From contig NZ_CAAAIM010000002.1 of assembly GCF_900639985.1 (NCBI RefSeq), positions 293,501 through 357,500 of the forward strand: a stretch of 64,000 bases of DNA, written 5' to 3'. Each line of letters opens with the position of its first letter. The stretch's first letter is position 1. Both the position numbers and the translations under genes were made by a program. Origin of the DNA: Legionella rowbothamii (GTDB lineage Bacteria; Pseudomonadota; Gammaproteobacteria; Legionellales; Legionellaceae). This document shows, piece by piece, positions 53,889 to 62,946 of this stretch. The notes under the pieces were generated by a model. The model was not told the origin of the DNA and made no database searches. It was given only the letters and a program-made list of their open reading frames with translations.

Positions 53889-54422
53889 TCAACGCACCAG
53901 AAAAAAACAAACGGCGATAAAGCCTAAAAAACCGTAAAAAGGTGATAAGTTCCAAAAAGTTAATGCTAAAAAAAACACAATACAACACAGAGCAATAGGA
54001 ATAGAAAAGTACATCCCCACTACACCTTGAGCAACGGAATAACTAGCAGCTGCTAATAAAGCTAGCGCTCCATATTGAACGCCAATCATCATTTTGCGCG
54101 TTGCAGGGCTATCATGGCTTGTTAGCCATTGATAACCAACAATGGTCATAATTAAGCCAGGTAAATTCAGACAGAGAACGGCGAGTACTAAACCAGTTAA
54201 TCCAGCCGCCTTATAACCAATGAGAGCCGATAGTTTGACCGCGGTTAATCCTGGAAAAACGAAGCTTGAACCCACCATATTGATGAACTCTTCTTGTCCA
54301 ATCCACTGGCGGTAATTAACGGCCTCATACTCCAGGAGCTTAAGCATGGAATTACCACCACCTAGAGAAATTAATCCAATTTTGCCGAAACTGAAGATAA
54401 TGTCTAATAATGTTTTGATCAT
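53889..54422 (-). CDS. Single-domain CHR-family (chromate) transporter
   Basis: 177 residues, one CHR domain with about five membrane helices. The family signature FSFGKIGLISLGGGNSM, QEEFINMVG and FPGLTAVKLSALIGYKAAG are clear. Short CHR proteins usually come as gene pairs that form one transporter; only one is seen here. It overlaps the upstream gene by four bases (ATGA), so they are coupled. Actual substrate (chromate, sulfate or another anion) unknown. Confidence 0.85.
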   Translation of the reverse strand: MIKTLLDIIFSFGKIGLISLGGGNSMLKLLEYEAVNYRQWIGQEEFINMVGSSFVFPGLTAVKLSALIGYKAAGLTGLVLAVLCLNLPGLIMTIVGYQWLTSHDSPATRKMMIGVQYGALALLAAASYSVAQGVVGMYFSIPIALCCIVFFLALTFWNLSPFYGFLGFIAVCFFLVR

Positions 54423-55042
54423 AGGTGCAATATACTTTTTAGGAATGTTACATATTCGCAGGAATTATGTTTCCCCAGCAAGTGTTCAGCGATGTGCTCT
54501 ACTAAAAATAATGATTTTCCTTCAATACATGCACTTAGATAGGTTTGATTGTGAACCTCCAGCCGGGCCAATTCGAGTTTGACTTTAGGTTTAGTCGCAA
54601 ATTGGTAGATAAAAGCCACTTTTTTAACGTAGACCTCTACGCCTTGTTGCGCGATTTGCTGAGCGATTTTTTTAAACAGCGGATCAGCAGGCTCATTATG
54701 GTCGCCGATATTTACTTTGGAGCCAAAAGCCATCGCTTGAGGGGTTTGCTTCAATAGCGGTTTATATAATAACTCATTACGGCGTCGCTTGATGTTGTAA
54801 TTGCTGTCCGCGAGTAGGTAATAATAATCCTCTCTAAGCTTTTGTTGGTAATTTGTTATGTCTAATAATGAGCTATCAAGGGTATTCAGCACAATGATTT
54901 CATCATTAGGCCAAAAGAAACGGATTTCCCATTTTACCTCTTCGGGCTCGCGTTTAATAAGAAGTTCTGAGGGCAAGCTTGTCGTTTGCGGGGTAAATTC
55001 AAAATTCCAAATCAATCGTTGATTCATACTCCAGCAGGCCAT
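54419..55042 (-). CDS. Unknown protein, possibly CYTH-like
   Basis: 207 residues (or 202 if ATG 55027 is used). It reads as a beta-rich soluble protein with alternating charged strands: EVKWEIRFFW, NIKRRRNELLYKPLL, KVKLELARLEV, then SACIEGKS and a final helix. This order loosely resembles the CYTH/triphosphate-tunnel fold, which binds polyphosphate-like groups, but the defining ExExK is not clear. Coupled by ATGA to the CHR transporter, with ppk downstream. Treat the fold as a guess. Confidence 0.6.
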   Translation of the reverse strand: MACWSMNQRLIWNFEFTPQTTSLPSELLIKREPEEVKWEIRFFWPNDEIIVLNTLDSSLLDITNYQQKLREDYYYLLADSNYNIKRRRNELLYKPLLKQTPQAMAFGSKVNIGDHNEPADPLFKKIAQQIAQQGVEVYVKKVAFIYQFATKPKVKLELARLEVHNQTYLSACIEGKSLFLVEHIAEHLLGKHNSCEYVTFLKSILHL

Positions 55043-55118
55043 ATGTTATTGTTATAAAAAGAGTATATACTATATGCTCGTCCTGCAATAATAAAAAAGA
55101 GCAAGGGAAGGTATTTTT

Positions 55119-57557
55119 ATGGCTATTCTATTTTTCTTAGTTTATTTAGTCTTTACGCTTATCGTTCTTTATCGAGCAATGAATCCGCTGGTTTGGGAAT
55201 TAGGCAGCGTATTTTATTTATTGGTCGCTACTTTCGCCATCGGTCTCCCGTGGATTGTTGGGTTTGTATTATGGGCTGTTATTATTGTTGCTTTGCTCGT
55301 AGTCTATATGGAGCCTTTGCGGGCATGGCTCGGTGATTTTCTCTATAAAACTGCAGGTAAATCTGTTCCCAAACTTTCAAAGACTGAAGAAGAAGCCTTA
55401 AATGCCGGTGATACTTGGCTTGAAGAAGACATTTTTCGCGGAGCCCCTGATTGGGATCGCTTATCTAAAGTAGCTACCGAGCTTTCTGCGGAAGAGCAAG
55501 CATTTCTTGATAATGAAACACATATTTTATGCGGTATGATTAATGAATGGCAAATTAGCCAAGAGCATGACTTGCCAGAAAATGTTTGGGCTTATCTTAA
55601 AGAAAATGGCTTTTTTGGCCTGGTTATTCCTAAAGAATATGGGGGGAAAGGGTTTTCGGCTCGAGCACATTCGGATGTGGTACAAAAAATTGCTACCCGT
55701 TCAGGAGTTGCTGGGGTAACGGTGATGGTTCCTAATTCATTAGGCCCAGGTGAGCTAATTAATTATTATGGGACTGATGAGCAGAAGGCTCATTATTTGC
55801 CTCGATTGGCAAAAGGTATCGATATTCCCTGCTTTGCACTAACTGAGCCAGGTGCAGGTAGTGATGCTACCTCCATTCAATCTGATGCGATCGTGATGCA
55901 AAAACAAGTGGATGGTAAAACTGTGCTTGGCTTATCCATTACTATAGATAAGCGTTGGATTACTTTAGCACCAATTGCAACCTTGATTGGTCTGGCCGTT
56001 AATGTTCGCGATCCTGAAGGCTTATTACAAGGTGAAGGCGTTGAAGGAATTACTTGTGTACTCGTTCCGCGGGATACGCCAAATTTAGAAGTGGGTAATC
56101 GGCATTTGCCTGCAGAACAACCCTTTATGAATGGAACTGTTCGAGGTAAAGACATCTTTGTACCAATTACTGCGGTTATTGGTGGGCAAAAACGCGTGGG
56201 TGGCGGATGGCAAATGTTGGTTGAATGTTTGTCTATTGGTCGTTCTATTTCCCTGCCCGCAATGGGGGCAGGTTCTTCTGCTATTTGCTATCTGACTTCA
56301 GGTGCATTCGCTCGGATTCGTCGTCAGTTCAATGTTGAAATTGCGCAGTTTGAAGGGATTGAAGAAAAGCTTGCAGAAATTGCTGGTTTAACTTATTTAA
56401 CCAGCGCCACCCGTTTACTTACGGTAGCTGCGGTTAATGAGCATAAAAAGCCCTCCGTAGCTTCTGCGATTACAAAATACTTCAATACGGAATTAGCCCG
56501 TGCCACGATTAACAATGCAATGGATGTACATGCCGGACGTGCTGTTGTGGTTGGTCCACGTAACTATTTAACGAGTTTCTATCAAGGAATTCCTATCTCC
56601 ATCACCGTTGAAGGTGCGAATGTTATGTCGCGCAACTTGCTGATCTTTGGTCAAGGTTCTATGGCATGCCATCCGTTTATCCGCGAAGAATTTTATGCGG
56701 TGGCTAACGAAGATAAGGCGGCATTTAGAGAAGTGATTTGGAAGCACATTCAATATTTTATGCAAAATTTTGCCAAAGCGATGTGTACTGCATGGACTGG
56801 TGGATTATTGATTAGTGTTCCTAAGTCGTCCATGAAACGAGAATATCAACGCTTAACTCGTTTAAGCTACGCATTTGCTTGGCTGGCTGATTTATCACTT
56901 ATCTATTTAGGCGGTGACTTAAAACGTAAAGAGCGTTTATCAGCGCGTCTGGCTGATGGACTTTCTTACTTATATATGGCGATGGCTGCCTTACGTAGTG
57001 TGCAGTTAAATGGAGATGATAAAGATGAGCAGTTGCATGCGCAATGGGCAGTAGCTTATTGCTACTATCACGCACAAAAGTCCCTCCTTGCTTTATGTCG
57101 AAACTTCCCATCTCGGTTATTGGGTTTCATCATGCGTTTTGTGGCATTTCCCTTGGGGCAAACCATGCGTTATCCCAGTGATAAATTAGATAGAAATCTG
57201 GCCGCATTAATGACCGGAAATAACCATTTTCGTAATCGCTTGAAGTCTCTTCTTTATTTATCAGGAGATCCAAAACAGCCAGTGGACCGTATGGAACATG
57301 CGTTACAATTAATCATCAATGCTGATGAATTATCTAAGAAAGTAGGTGATGTGAAGCGGGCTAAGTTTGGGCATTTAAAAGCTAAGCTAGAGAAAAAGCT
57401 CGAAAAGAAAGAAATTACTCAAGAAGAGATGGAGCAATTGTTGGCCGTAGAAGCGGCACGTTGGGATGCTATCTTAGTGGATGAGTTTACTTTTGAATCG
57501 ATGAAACAAGGTACGTTTAATTCAGTAATCGATTATGTTAAATCACCATTCATTTAA
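55119..57557 (+). CDS. fadE: Acyl-CoA dehydrogenase FadE
   Basis: Catalyses the first oxidation of fatty acid beta-oxidation. 812 residues, the long FadE/YafH type, with two N-terminal membrane helices (residues 3-20 and about 30-65), the acyl-CoA dehydrogenase core (GLVIPKEYGGKGFSA, CFALTEPGAGSDATS, VEGANVMSRNLLIFGQG) and the extra C-terminal domain. GGAAGG lies before ATG. It is a single gene closed by a strong terminator. Confidence 0.95.
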   Translation: MAILFFLVYLVFTLIVLYRAMNPLVWELGSVFYLLVATFAIGLPWIVGFVLWAVIIVALLVVYMEPLRAWLGDFLYKTAGKSVPKLSKTEEEALNAGDTWLEEDIFRGAPDWDRLSKVATELSAEEQAFLDNETHILCGMINEWQISQEHDLPENVWAYLKENGFFGLVIPKEYGGKGFSARAHSDVVQKIATRSGVAGVTVMVPNSLGPGELINYYGTDEQKAHYLPRLAKGIDIPCFALTEPGAGSDATSIQSDAIVMQKQVDGKTVLGLSITIDKRWITLAPIATLIGLAVNVRDPEGLLQGEGVEGITCVLVPRDTPNLEVGNRHLPAEQPFMNGTVRGKDIFVPITAVIGGQKRVGGGWQMLVECLSIGRSISLPAMGAGSSAICYLTSGAFARIRRQFNVEIAQFEGIEEKLAEIAGLTYLTSATRLLTVAAVNEHKKPSVASAITKYFNTELARATINNAMDVHAGRAVVVGPRNYLTSFYQGIPISITVEGANVMSRNLLIFGQGSMACHPFIREEFYAVANEDKAAFREVIWKHIQYFMQNFAKAMCTAWTGGLLISVPKSSMKREYQRLTRLSYAFAWLADLSLIYLGGDLKRKERLSARLADGLSYLYMAMAALRSVQLNGDDKDEQLHAQWAVAYCYYHAQKSLLALCRNFPSRLLGFIMRFVAFPLGQTMRYPSDKLDRNLAALMTGNNHFRNRLKSLLYLSGDPKQPVDRMEHALQLIINADELSKKVGDVKRAKFGHLKAKLEKKLEKKEITQEEMEQLLAVEAARWDAILVDEFTFESMKQGTFNSVIDYVKSPFI

Positions 57558-57586
57558 TTTTTTACAAACGCTTAACACCAAATGCA

Positions 57587-57618
57587 AAATTAGATGTCAA
57601 TTTGTTGACATCTAATTT
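57587..57618 (+). terminator. 14-bp hairpin after fadE
   Basis: AAATTAGATGTCAA (57587-57600), loop TTTG, TTGACATCTAATTT (57605-57618). Perfect stem 29 bases after the fadE stop; terminator by position. Confidence 0.75.
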
Positions 57619-57665
57619 GCTATACTTAGGGCATGCGTTAATAAATTTAGTGTGAGATTCGAATT

Positions 57666-58409
57666 ATGGGCGAGAAGCGATTTCCAACTACTCAAGAAAT
57701 TAAGTCTTCAATGGAAACGGCAGGAGCTACAATTGAAGGTGCGGAGTATCTCGCTTCGCGTGTGAGAGAGTTAGCAACTAAATCTAAGTTCCTAGCGAAG
57801 AATCCGGAGTTAAAAGAAAACATCATTGCTGCAGTAGATAAGTTTGTTGATTATGTCCGCTTTAAACTGACGGTAAATGGTCAACCCTGGTCTGGTCAGG
57901 AAATAGAAACTTCAGATTTGAAAAATATGCAGAATAATCTTGCTGAAGCTGCTGTGAAACAAATGGCTGGCAAGGTTTCGGATGTCAAAGTCGATTATGC
58001 CATTAGTGCCGATGGGCATTATGTTCGTGGTTATTCCGCTAGTGATGGCGCAGTAGAGCCAGAGACAGTAAGTAATCTTGATAAGGTGTTTAATGCATGG
58101 CTGGCATCTAAAGATTATGTCATCAAAGGTGGCTTCATTTATCATGCTAATGATCAGGTACAAAACGAAAAGACCCGCGTTGGTCCAGAGACGATTAAAA
58201 AGCTGATGGATGAGGGGGGGTTAGAGGAGTACATGGCTAATAAAGGGATTAATATTCAAACTAGAGAACGTAACTATCCTGGAGAGGAAAAAGCTGCAGA
58301 AATTACAAAAGGTGCTGAGCGTGCAGTTGAGACTGTTGCTAAGGTGAATAAAGACGAAGGTCTGGAAGGTCCGGAAGTTGAAACTGGCCCTGGAGTTTCT
58401 GCTCACTAA
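57666..58409 (+). CDS. Unknown acidic protein, possible effector
   Basis: 247 residues with no signal peptide or membrane helix. N-terminal helices (GATIEGAEYLASRVRELATK), a middle with beta character (KVDYAISADGHYVRGYSAS) and a Glu/Lys-rich C-terminus (EEKAAEITKGAERAVETV). An acidic E-rich C-terminal region is common in Dot/Icm substrates but is weak evidence. I recognise no domain. Promoter-like TATACT at 57621-57626 lies just after the fadE terminator. Confidence 0.75.
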   Translation: MGEKRFPTTQEIKSSMETAGATIEGAEYLASRVRELATKSKFLAKNPELKENIIAAVDKFVDYVRFKLTVNGQPWSGQEIETSDLKNMQNNLAEAAVKQMAGKVSDVKVDYAISADGHYVRGYSASDGAVEPETVSNLDKVFNAWLASKDYVIKGGFIYHANDQVQNEKTRVGPETIKKLMDEGGLEEYMANKGINIQTRERNYPGEEKAAEITKGAERAVETVAKVNKDEGLEGPEVETGPGVSAH

Positions 58410-58430
58410 CTATACATATAAATTATGTAG

Positions 58431-58450
58431 CCTGGTTGCTTGCAACCAGG
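58431..58450. repeat. CCTGGTTGC palindrome
   Basis: CCTGGTTGC (58431-58439), TT, GCAACCAGG (58442-58450), between convergent genes. Related to the long inverted repeat at 31491-31557 (TAGCCTGGTTG core). Confidence 0.65.
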
Positions 58451-58500
58451 ACCTCTTTAAACGGCAACTAAATCAGATTACGGAAAATCATACGCAAATA

Positions 58501-59160
58501 TTAGGTATTATTCGCTGCATATAAGCGATCCAACGAACCAATATCAAACCAAAGGCCACTATAAACCTCAGCTGTTACCTTAGCCAAATCGGTATAACGC
58601 CTAATCAACGGAGCAACAGAATACCTTCCTTGTTTGCATTCTGAAAATACTTGTGGGTGATAGCAACAAATACCTGCTAGAGTATATTCGCGGTTCGCAT
58701 TTGTTAATTGCTGTTGATTAATCAGACCAAAATCTCCATGATGATTTAACGTCGGGTTTTTATTAACCAACATGACATGGATGGAGTTGAGCTCGGGGGT
58801 TGGCAATAAGCTATAATCAAAGTCGGTATAAATATCTGCATTCACCGTAATAAAAGGTTGATTACCTAATAAAGATAAGGCATTGACAATGCCCCCGCCA
58901 GTTTCCAAGCCACCAGGAGGCTCGGCGGAGTAAATAATTTGAACTCCCCAACGTTCACCATTACCCAAAAACTGACGAATTTGTCCACCAAGATAGGCAT
59001 GATTAATTACTATTTTTTCATATCCAGCCTTCGCTAGATTGATAACATGGTGTTCAATTAATGGTTTTCCTTTGACAACACATAAAGCTTTAGGTTTTAT
59101 CTCGGTTAAGGGTTTTAGGCGTTCCCCACGTCCCGCAGCGAGTATCATGGCCGTATTCAT
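58501..59160 (-). CDS. murU: N-acetylmuramate 1-phosphate uridylyltransferase-like (MurU)
   Basis: Nucleotidyltransferase making UDP-MurNAc from MurNAc-1-phosphate in the fosfomycin-evading peptidoglycan recycling route. 219 residues from ATG 59160 (MNTAMILAAGRGERLKPLT); an upstream ATG at 59226 is inside amgK and gives no family match. Signature LAAGRGERLKPLTEIKPKAL and the acidic VNADIYTDFD are typical. It overlaps amgK by four bases (ATGA), the usual amgK-murU coupling, which supports the exact role. Confidence 0.9.
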   Translation of the reverse strand: MNTAMILAAGRGERLKPLTEIKPKALCVVKGKPLIEHHVINLAKAGYEKIVINHAYLGGQIRQFLGNGERWGVQIIYSAEPPGGLETGGGIVNALSLLGNQPFITVNADIYTDFDYSLLPTPELNSIHVMLVNKNPTLNHHGDFGLINQQQLTNANREYTLAGICCYHPQVFSECKQGRYSVAPLIRRYTDLAKVTAEVYSGLWFDIGSLDRLYAANNT

Positions 59161-60137
59161 GGTAAATAAACTCTCATTTGGAAAAAGTGCAGCAAGGGGT
59201 GAAGTTCCGGGTAAATTTCTGTACATTCAAGGACATAATTTAAAGTAAGAGGAAGGTTTTTTAAATAACCTGGTTTATTATCACGTAGATGTAAGCGGGA
59301 GAACACACCTAATACTTTTAAATGCCTTTGTAGCCCACACAAGTCGAAAGCACGAATAAATTCAGCAAGAGAATATTGGCTGGCTAAGACATTTTGCTTA
59401 TAAAACAGCTCCACCCATTCAAGAACTTGCTCTCGGGGCCAAGAAATATAGCAGTCTTTCAGTAATGATACTAAATCATAAGTAAATGGGCCGCGCATGG
59501 CATCTTGAAAATCAATAACTCCTAATTGAGTTTCACCGCTATCCGTTACCAACATTAAATTACGCGAGTGATAATCTCGATGAATAAATGTTAACGGTTG
59601 TTTCGCAACTTCAGAAGCAATCCAGTCAATGGAGCCTTGTAATAACGCTGTTTCCGCATCATTCAGTTCTAGAGAAAGATAGGCGTTGAGAAACCATTCA
59701 GGACAGAGGCTCATTTCTCTAACCATGAAGTGATAATCGAATGGTGCAAGCATCGGATCATTAATCGTACAGGTTTGAATTTTAAATAGGGCTTGTATCG
59801 CTTGATGATAGTAATGTTGAACGGTTTCTGGATTAAGCACATTTAAAAGTAATTGATCACCCAAATCACTCAATAATAAAAAGCCTTGTCGTGTATCGCT
59901 GGCAATAATTTTCGGGGTGCATACTCCTGCTTGCTCTAATGTTTGCGCAACATGCATGAACGGGTGTAGATCTTCTTTACCTGGAGGTGCGTCCATAACT
60001 ACCTGAGTCAACCCATTATGAAGTACGCGGAAATAGCGTCTAAAACTGGCATCTCCAGCTAAAGGGATCAAAACAAAATCTTGTTGTTCAAGCACTTGCG
60101 TAAGCCACTCTTTCAGTGCGTTTTCTCTTTCATGCAT
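59157..60137 (-). CDS. amgK: Anomeric N-acetylmuramate/N-acetylglucosamine kinase AmgK
   Basis: Phosphorylates MurNAc (and GlcNAc) at the anomeric carbon, the step before MurU. 326 residues with the aminoglycoside-phosphotransferase fold: LAGDASFRRYFRV, the catalytic FIHRDYHSRNLML and the metal-binding GVIDFQDAMRGP. Start ATG 60137. The coupled murU and the divergent lptD-surA pair form the arrangement expected for this locus. Confidence 0.92.
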   Translation of the reverse strand: MHERENALKEWLTQVLEQQDFVLIPLAGDASFRRYFRVLHNGLTQVVMDAPPGKEDLHPFMHVAQTLEQAGVCTPKIIASDTRQGFLLLSDLGDQLLLNVLNPETVQHYYHQAIQALFKIQTCTINDPMLAPFDYHFMVREMSLCPEWFLNAYLSLELNDAETALLQGSIDWIASEVAKQPLTFIHRDYHSRNLMLVTDSGETQLGVIDFQDAMRGPFTYDLVSLLKDCYISWPREQVLEWVELFYKQNVLASQYSLAEFIRAFDLCGLQRHLKVLGVFSRLHLRDNKPGYLKNLPLTLNYVLECTEIYPELHPLLHFFQMRVYLP

Positions 60138-60269
60138 GATATACTTCCCGACATTATTTTTGGCATGTAACGATTCACCTTGCTCTTAGAGCGAATTGTT
60201 ACTTGATTTTTAACTGTGTTAGCACGCAGTATATAGTTTTTGTGTGCATAATAAGGCATTTTATTACCT

Positions 60270-62810
60270 GTGAACAAGATTTCAGTTAAATGGTTCTTGA
60301 TGGGAGGGGGAACAATCACCCTGACTACGCTGATGGTGATTCATCACTCTTTGGCCCATGCGGACTCCCTGACTTATGAACCAATACAAGCCTGTGTGGT
60401 CGCACGCGATGTTGATTTAACCAATGCAGTAAGAAGCAAATTAGCTCAATGTTTAGGTTGGCAAAATGACAGCAGCTCTCCTGTTTGTTTAGGCACGTAT
60501 AGCCCTATTACAGTAACTCCTCTTGCCTCACCAGATGAGCTACGCATCATGGCGGATAGGGTATCGTTTTTCCAAGATAAGCCCTCAACTTTATCCGGAA
60601 ATGTAGAAATTCGACAAACACAGCGTGTTGTTAACGCAGAAACAGCGCATGTATATCGAGATGCCAAAACTAATCAAATTACACGCATAGAGTTTTTAGG
60701 TAATGTGCATTATTTAGAACCTGATAAGTTAATGATCGCGCGTAAAGCGAGTATTAACCCTCAAGATAAATCCGGGCAAACCGAAGATGTTATCTATCGT
60801 TTTAATACCAATAGAGGTCATGCGATATTGCCCGCCTGGGGGCGTGCGAGTTTAATGCAACGTTTTGCTAATTCTGATTATTTATTAAATCAGGCAACCT
60901 ATACCACTTGCGCGCCTCGAGATAAAGCGTGGATGCTGGAGGCTAAATCAATAAAAATTGATGAGAAGAAGCAAGTCGGTGTGGCTCGGGATGTAAAATT
61001 ACGCATTCGGGAGTGGCCGGTGTTTTATCTTCCCTATTTAAGTTTTCCCACGAGTAAAGAGCGTAAATCAGGCTTCCTCATGCCTGTTGCAGGATACTCT
61101 AATGTCGGTGGATTTGACTTTGGCATTCCGTATTACTGGAACATGGCGCCCAATTATGATTTGACTCTAACTCCACATTTATATACCGAACGTGGGGTGA
61201 TGTTGGGAGCTGATTATCGGTATTTAACGGAAAAAAGTAGTGGCATTATTAGCGGTACTTTTTTACCTCAAGATGCCGCCTTCCGTAACTTTTTGCACGA
61301 TCATGAATGGGAGTTCCCTAGGTTAAAGCACAACTCAACGAATCGTTGGTCTTTAGGGGTATTAGAATCCACACTATTGGCCCCTAATTTGCGTTTTAAT
61401 GCAAATGTGCAACAAGTTTCGGATGATTATTATTTTCAAGATTTCAGTACCAATTTGGCCTTCATTACGCAAAGGCAATTATTGCGACAAGCGGATTTAA
61501 CTTATACGACTGAGAATTGGATTTTTAGAGGTATGGCCCAAAGCTACCAAACCTTACATCCAGTTAATGAGACACCAATTGCTGATCAGTATGAACGTTT
61601 ACCGCAAATTGCGGCACGCGGTTATTATTATGATTTGCCAATGCATGCAAATTTAAACATCGTAGGACAATATGATCAATTCTTCTGGCCTGGAACGAAG
61701 TGGGAGGGGGCTCAAATAGGCGTGCCTCGTGGTCCCAGATTGCATTTTAATCCTGTTCTTATGTTACCGCAGCGTAAAGCCTGGGGATACATTACTCCTT
61801 CTGTCGAGTTTGTAGAGAATTATTATGAAGTAAGTAATAACTGGGGGCCTAAACATACAGACTACAATCGTTTTATACCTCGTTATGATGTGCGTGGAGG
61901 ATTGTTTTTTGAACGCGATTTTAATTGGTTTGGCAAGGGATACACTCAAACATTAGAGCCTAGCCTGTATTATTTATATGTGCCTTACCAAGATCAAAGT
62001 GCTATCCCTATATATGATACGGCCAACATGATCTTTAATGTAGATCAATTATTTAGAACAAATCGCTTTTCGGGCTTTGATCGTATTGGGGATGCGAATC
62101 AATTATCTTATGCTGTGACTACACGCTGGTTATCTGAGGAAACCGGGTTTGAGCGCGCTAATTTCTCTGTGGGTCAAATTAAATATTTTACGAATAGAAA
62201 TGTGCAATTATGTCGAAGCCTGACTGGTCCTTGTATTGCAAATCCCTTAGAAATAGGGCAATTGTCACCTTTTGCGGATACATCTCCGATTGCCTCACGC
62301 GCGGTATATCATTTTAATCCAGTTTGGAGCATCACTGGTGATTATGTCTGGGATACTGCTACCTCGGCTACGAATAACGGCGATTTAAATCTGCATTATC
62401 AACCTGCGCCTAATGCTATTCTTAACTTTGGTTATACCTATCTGGTAAATGGCGATGTTACTTCAGTACGAAATAATGCCAAAAGTGATAATGCATTACA
62501 TCAGGCCCTAGTTGCGTTTTCTTTGCCTTTAAATGCAAAGTGGAGCACTATAGGCGCTTATAGCCATAATATTAGTAAAGATTACAGTATGATGTCTTTA
62601 CTGGGTATGCAGTATGATAATTGTTGTTGGGCTGTTCGTATTTTAGGTGGACGAACCTTTAAAAATTTAAATGAATCGTATCAACCACAGTACAATAACA
62701 ACGTGTACTTGCAAATACTATTAAAAGGCTTAGGATCTGTAGCTACAAGCGATCCAAGTAGGATCTTAAATACTTACATTCCAGGGTATAATGATCCATT
62801 TCGCCGGTGA
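60270..62810 (+). CDS. lptD: LPS-assembly protein LptD
   Basis: Outer-membrane barrel that inserts lipopolysaccharide into the outer leaflet together with LptE. 846 residues from GTG 60270; a hydrophobic signal sequence reaches to about residue 31 (SLAHA). The N-terminal OstA/LptA-like jellyroll (SGNVEIRQTQRVVNAETAHV) precedes the long barrel. Cysteines in QACVV, AQCLG and the C-terminal DNCCW pair suit the required disulfides. Divergent from amgK, with surA 136 bases downstream, as in other gammaproteobacteria. Confidence 0.95.
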   Translation: MNKISVKWFLMGGGTITLTTLMVIHHSLAHADSLTYEPIQACVVARDVDLTNAVRSKLAQCLGWQNDSSSPVCLGTYSPITVTPLASPDELRIMADRVSFFQDKPSTLSGNVEIRQTQRVVNAETAHVYRDAKTNQITRIEFLGNVHYLEPDKLMIARKASINPQDKSGQTEDVIYRFNTNRGHAILPAWGRASLMQRFANSDYLLNQATYTTCAPRDKAWMLEAKSIKIDEKKQVGVARDVKLRIREWPVFYLPYLSFPTSKERKSGFLMPVAGYSNVGGFDFGIPYYWNMAPNYDLTLTPHLYTERGVMLGADYRYLTEKSSGIISGTFLPQDAAFRNFLHDHEWEFPRLKHNSTNRWSLGVLESTLLAPNLRFNANVQQVSDDYYFQDFSTNLAFITQRQLLRQADLTYTTENWIFRGMAQSYQTLHPVNETPIADQYERLPQIAARGYYYDLPMHANLNIVGQYDQFFWPGTKWEGAQIGVPRGPRLHFNPVLMLPQRKAWGYITPSVEFVENYYEVSNNWGPKHTDYNRFIPRYDVRGGLFFERDFNWFGKGYTQTLEPSLYYLYVPYQDQSAIPIYDTANMIFNVDQLFRTNRFSGFDRIGDANQLSYAVTTRWLSEETGFERANFSVGQIKYFTNRNVQLCRSLTGPCIANPLEIGQLSPFADTSPIASRAVYHFNPVWSITGDYVWDTATSATNNGDLNLHYQPAPNAILNFGYTYLVNGDVTSVRNNAKSDNALHQALVAFSLPLNAKWSTIGAYSHNISKDYSMMSLLGMQYDNCCWAVRILGGRTFKNLNESYQPQYNNNVYLQILLKGLGSVATSDPSRILNTYIPGYNDPFRR

Positions 62811-62946
62811 TGGTAAAAAATTAGGCAGGGCTGCTTGTATTTTGATTAAAAATAACTTAGTGTGACGATAATTTTAATATTTTCGAGTTAGTGCAAGGAA
62901 CGCATCCAAATTGCTCGAAAAAGGTTAAATAAGGAAGGATTTTTGT

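Noticed and set aside
57605..57626. TTGACA...TATACT as a promoter pair
   Set aside because: The spacer is only 10 bases; TTGACA belongs to the terminator stem.
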